From assembly GCA_036397815.1 (NCBI GenBank), contig DASWIE010000040.1, positions 1 through 7,682 on the forward strand: DNA of 7,682 bases. Reading direction: 5' to 3'. This DNA comes from DASQFY01 sp036397815. GTDB lineage: Bacteria; Chloroflexota; Limnocylindria; QHBO01. This document shows positions 5,512 to 7,682 of the stretch, piece by piece. Both the position numbers and the translations under genes were made by a program. How positions within the stretch are numbered: position 1 is the stretch's first letter; every line of letters begins with the position of its first letter. The notes below the pieces were generated by a model. The model ran no database searches. It was not told where the DNA came from and saw only the letters and a list, made by a program, of their open reading frames with translations.

Positions 5512-6417
5512 CTAGGGCCCCAGGCGCCGGACCGCCTCCGCGATCAGCGGCGCAATCGGGACGACCGTTCGTGGCATGCCCACGCCTGCGTGGGGGAGCG
5601 TGTCGGTGACCCACACCCCGCGGATGGCCGGGAGCCGCAGCCGATCCTCCGCGCCCGAGGCGAAGAGGCCGTGGGTCGCCGCGACCAGGATCTCGGCCCG
5701 CGCGCCGGCACGCAGCAGCGCATCGACGCATCCGGCAATTGTTCCGCCGGTGGTGATCATGTCGTCGACGATCAGGCACCCACGATCACGGACGTCGCCG
5801 ATCACCTGCAACGGGCGGGACTCGGCCCCGCTCAGCCGGCGCTTGTGCACGACCGCCGCGTCGGTATGGAGCTCATCGGCGACGCGGGTGGCGAGTGCCA
5901 ACCGCCCTAGGTCGGGCGAGACGACCACCACGTCGTCCGGCAGTGAGGGCCGAACCGCCTCCAACAGCACGCCGAACGGGCTGAGGTCATCGACCGGAAT
6001 GTGGAAGAAACCCTCGATCTGCGGCGCGTGCAGATCGAGCGCGATGAGGTGGGTCACGCCAGCGGCCTCGATCAGGCGGGCCGCCAGGCTGGCCATGATC
6101 GGCTCGCGCCGGCCGTGGCGGCGGTCGCCTCGCGCATATCCGAAGTAGGGGGTGACCGCGATCACTCGATCGGCCGCCGCGCGGCGGCAGGCATCGGCCA
6201 ATGCAAGCAGCTCGACCAGGTGGGTATCCACGGGTGGACCGGTCGGCTGCACGATGACTGCGGCTCGACCCCGGACCGCCTCCAGGAGCCGAACCGACAG
6301 TTCGCCATCGGGAAACCGATCGACCTGCACCGGCACCACGGGTGCGCCGACGAGCGGGCCGATGTCGGCAGCCAGTCCAGCGTGGGCTGAGCCCGGGATG
6401 ATCACGAGTCCGGACAT
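5512..6417 (-). CDS. prs: Ribose-phosphate pyrophosphokinase (PRPP synthetase)
   Basis: Makes 5-phosphoribosyl-1-diphosphate from ribose-5-phosphate and ATP. The 301 residues are slightly below the usual ~310-320. Motifs in order: DRFPDGE (33-39), PYFGYARGDRRHGRREPI (90-107), ALDLHAPQIEGFFHIPVD (126-143), VSPDLG (166-171), catalytic-loop KRR (192-194), PRPP-binding loop VDDMITTGGT (217-226), THGLFASGA (248-256) and VTDT (270-273). Lys192, Arg194 and His130 are present, so activity is expected. One oddity is YARGDRR, where most enzymes have YARQDRK or YARQDKK, in the ATP-binding region. Start ATG 6417 has no Shine-Dalgarno but a TAGACT hexamer six bases upstream, suggesting a leaderless mRNA. 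It is divergent from the phosphoribosyltransferase and upstream of the hydrolase. It may be an accessory copy feeding the neighbouring enzyme rather than the housekeeping Prs; the window cannot tell. Confidence 0.94.
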   Translation of the reverse strand: MSGLVIIPGSAHAGLAADIGPLVGAPVVPVQVDRFPDGELSVRLLEAVRGRAAVIVQPTGPPVDTHLVELLALADACRRAAADRVIAVTPYFGYARGDRRHGRREPIMASLAARLIEAAGVTHLIALDLHAPQIEGFFHIPVDDLSPFGVLLEAVRPSLPDDVVVVSPDLGRLALATRVADELHTDAAVVHKRRLSGAESRPLQVIGDVRDRGCLIVDDMITTGGTIAGCVDALLRAGARAEILVAATHGLFASGAEDRLRLPAIRGVWVTDTLPHAGVGMPRTVVPIAPLIAEAVRRLGP

Positions 6418-6423
6418 GGCTCG

Positions 6424-6429
6424 AGTCTA
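6424..6429 (-). promoter_or_regulatory. -10 element (TAGACT) of a leaderless promoter for prs
   Basis: On the minus strand TAGACT is followed by CGAGCC and then ATG 6417, so the start codon falls where transcription should begin. No Shine-Dalgarno precedes the ATG. The spacer to the divergent gene is only 43 bases. No clear -35 was seen. Confidence 0.5.
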
Positions 6430-6460
6430 CGGGTGGCCAGCCCAGAGGAATGAGGGCGGA

Positions 6461-7204
6461 ATGACCCGATTCTTACCGGCCGTGCGGCCCTACCGCGGCG
6501 GCCAGCCGGCGGCGCATCTTGATGCTGTGAACGGCGGATACCGATATCCCTCGGTGTTCAAGGACCGACGCGAGGCCGGCCAGCTGCTGGCGACTGCGGT
6601 CCAAGACCTGCCAAACCTCAAGCGGCCGATCGTGCTCGCGCTTCCACGAGGCGGGGTCCCCGTCGGTTTTGAAGTTGCGCGGCGGCTCCACGCACCGCTG
6701 GACGTGCTCGTGGTTCGCAAGCTCGGCACACCGGGCCAGGAGGAGCTGGCGCTTGGGGCGGTCGCCTTCGGCGGGGCCTCGTACCTGAACACCGATCTCA
6801 TCACCGAGCTGCAGCTGCCCGAGCCCGTCCTCGATGAGATCCGCGAACAGGAGCTGGCCGAGGTCATGCGGCGCAACGAGCGGTACCGCGGGGATCGACC
6901 TTGGCCGGACCTGCGTGGCCGGAGCGTGATCATCGTCGACGATGGGGCAGCGACGGGAGCTACCGCAGAGGCCGCAATCGCCGCGTTGCGCAGCCAGGGG
7001 CCGGCGGAGATCGTGGTGGCGCTGCCGGTGGCGCCGTCCGACACCTGTGCGCGGCTGCGCGAGGCCGCCGACCGCCTGGTGTGCCTGCGCTCACCCGAGC
7101 TCTTCCTTGCGCTTGGCAGCTGGTACCTCGACTTCGACCAGGTATCCGACGAAGAGGTCCGCGAGCTGCTGCGGCGGAGTGTCGAGGCGGCTGAGGCCGC
7201 CTGA
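6461..7204 (+). CDS. Phosphoribosyltransferase, COG1926 type
   Basis: A cytoplasmic type I phosphoribosyltransferase-fold protein of 247 residues as called. The conserved part begins at FKDRREAGQLLA (33-44), followed by IVLALPRGGVPVGFEVARRL (57-76), DVLVVRKLGTPGQEELALGAVA (81-102) and the PRPP-binding loop VIIVDDGAATGAT (156-168). The acceptor base or substrate of this family is not established. ATG 6461 is chosen for GAGGG at 6452-6456, but the first 31 residues are unlike the family and less GC-biased; GTG 6554 would give VFKDRREAG, the usual family N-terminus. It is divergent from prs. In actinobacteria this domain is often fused to a dienelactone hydrolase-like domain; here that domain is a separate gene on the other side of prs. 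The linkage suggests one pathway: prs makes PRPP, this enzyme uses it and the hydrolase acts on a related ester. The pathway itself is inferred. Confidence 0.88.
   Translation: MTRFLPAVRPYRGGQPAAHLDAVNGGYRYPSVFKDRREAGQLLATAVQDLPNLKRPIVLALPRGGVPVGFEVARRLHAPLDVLVVRKLGTPGQEELALGAVAFGGASYLNTDLITELQLPEPVLDEIREQELAEVMRRNERYRGDRPWPDLRGRSVIIVDDGAATGATAEAAIAALRSQGPAEIVVALPVAPSDTCARLREAADRLVCLRSPELFLALGSWYLDFDQVSDEEVRELLRRSVEAAEAA
7185..7202 (+). terminator. GC-only hairpin at the end of the phosphoribosyltransferase gene, weak terminator candidate
   Basis: AGGCGGC (7185-7191), loop TGAG (7192-7195) and GCCGCCT (7196-7202) form a perfect 7-bp stem reaching into the stop codon. No T-run follows (TGACCCGGTGTTGACT), so it is not a canonical intrinsic terminator. 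It also encodes the EAAEAA tail, so amino-acid repetition alone could make it. Confidence 0.25.
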
Positions 7205-7289
7205 CCCGGTGTTGACTCCCGGGCGGACACGTCGTGCTCCAGGACTGGGGAGCGGTCGCAATCCCCATCGCGCGGCCACGAGCGGCGGC

Positions 7290-7295
7290 TAGGCT
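7290..7295 (+). promoter_or_regulatory. -10 element (TAGGCT) of a leaderless promoter for the CoA-transferase gene
   Basis: TAGGCT is followed by five bases (GTCCC) and ATG 7301. No Shine-Dalgarno is present. The hexamer is identical to the one before the P-type ATPase. The rest of the 96-base spacer (7205-7300) holds one short inverted repeat, GGGGA (7247-7251) and TCCCC (7262-7266), of unknown meaning, and nothing else recognised. Confidence 0.5.
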
Positions 7296-7300
7296 GTCCC

Positions 7301-7682
7301 ATGCGGGTCGTGAGCCCCGAGGAGGCAGTCGCCTCGATCGGCGACGGGCACGCCATCTTCGTCCAGGGCGGCGCGGCGACGCCGACCGCCCTCCTGGTGG
7401 CCCTGGCGGCCCGCGCGCCGGAGCTGACCGATGTGACAACGGTCAGCCTGCATTTGGAGGGACCATGCCCCCACCTCGATCCGAGCATGGTCGGGCACGT
7501 CCGGCACCGAGCGCTGTTCATCGGTTCCAATGCTCGGGACGCGGTGAACGAGGGTCGGGCCGATTACGTCCCGATATTCCTGTCTGACATCCCACACCTC
7601 ATCAACCGCGGAATCCTGCCGCTCGACGCCGCATTCATCAACGTCAGCCCGCCCGACGCCCACGGCTTCGCCTCGCTCGGCA
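7301..7682 (+). CDS. Acetyl-CoA hydrolase / 4-hydroxybutyrate CoA-transferase, N-terminal part, cut by window edge
   Basis: A member of the acetyl-CoA hydrolase/transferase family, which exchanges CoA between carboxylic acids such as acetate, butyrate, succinate or 4-hydroxybutyrate. The first 127 codons are present and the frame stays open to the right edge. Family marks are the N-terminal SPEEAVASIGDGHAIFVQGGAATPTALLVALAAR region (5-38), GSNARDAVNEGRADYVPIFLSDIP (75-98) and INVSPPDAHGFASLG (113-127). The catalytic glutamate lies in the part not seen, so hydrolase and transferase cannot be separated. The start ATG 7301 has no Shine-Dalgarno; a TAGGCT hexamer five bases upstream suggests a leaderless mRNA. 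It may be an independent fermentative or acetate-metabolism gene next to the stress genes; that would fit low-oxygen physiology, but this is inference. Confidence 0.9.
   Translation, partial: MRVVSPEEAVASIGDGHAIFVQGGAATPTALLVALAARAPELTDVTTVSLHLEGPCPHLDPSMVGHVRHRALFIGSNARDAVNEGRADYVPIFLSDIPHLINRGILPLDAAFINVSPPDAHGFASLG

Noticed and set aside
7247..7266. Inverted repeat GGGGA/TCCCC in the 7205-7300 spacer as a terminator
   Set aside because: Five-base stem with a ten-base loop and no T-run; too weak to call.
6490..7530. Minus-strand frame of 346 codons opposite the phosphoribosyltransferase
   Set aside because: Ser/Arg-rich shadow; the plus-strand genes carry recognisable motifs throughout.
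1..7682. CRISPR arrays, IS ends, integrase sites, tRNA or rRNA genes
   Set aside because: No spaced direct repeats, terminal inverted repeats, target duplications or tRNA-like arms were found on either strand by reading.

Overview
This is a GC-rich window (by eye roughly two thirds G+C), densely packed with bacterial genes. It suggests a Chloroflexota-like (for example Limnocylindria or Ellin6529-type) or actinobacterial genome. The evidence is high GC at third codon positions, several GTG starts, apparent leaderless promoters of the TANNNT type, and the gene content. The phylum is an inference. No RNA gene, insertion sequence, CRISPR array or long repeat was seen.

Layout. (1) Positions 1-525, minus: N-terminal part of a type II cation-transporting P-type ATPase, running off the left edge. 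(2) 526-760: a regulatory spacer with two palindrome-like sites 31 bp apart. (3) 761-1336, plus: a small host-attachment / translational-machinery-like protein of the archaeal/eukaryotic release-factor (eRF1) fold group. (4) 1366-1575, minus: a 69-residue protein with a Cys/His zinc-ribbon-like pattern. (5) 1685-4865, plus: a tight four-gene operon of a small single-pass membrane protein, archease, the RNA ligase RtcB and a CapA-type metallophosphatase. (6) 4828-6417, minus: an alpha/beta hydrolase of the dienelactone hydrolase type and, upstream of it, a PRPP synthetase. (7) 6461-7204, plus: a phosphoribosyltransferase of the COG1926 type, divergent from the PRPP synthetase. (8) 7301-7682, plus: N-terminal third of an acetyl-CoA hydrolase / 4-hydroxybutyrate CoA-transferase.

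How the genes fit together. Archease and RtcB are a known pair that repairs or ligates RNA. PRPP synthetase, phosphoribosyltransferase and hydrolase form a second group; in Mycobacterium tuberculosis the last two are fused in one protein (Rv0571c). The combination of a CtpF-like P-type ATPase, an eRF1-fold protein, archease, RtcB, CapA and phosphoribosyltransferase plus hydrolase strongly resembles the gene content of the mycobacterial DosR hypoxia/dormancy regulon (Rv1997, Rv2629, Rv2630, Rv2631, Rv0574c, Rv0571c), but gathered into one 7 kb locus. The spacers also carry sites with the DosR half-site geometry (GGGNC-N4-GNCCC). The main hypothesis is therefore that this is a compact dormancy / low-oxygen stress island in a non-mycobacterial phylum, under a DosR-like response regulator, with two undescribed small proteins built into it.
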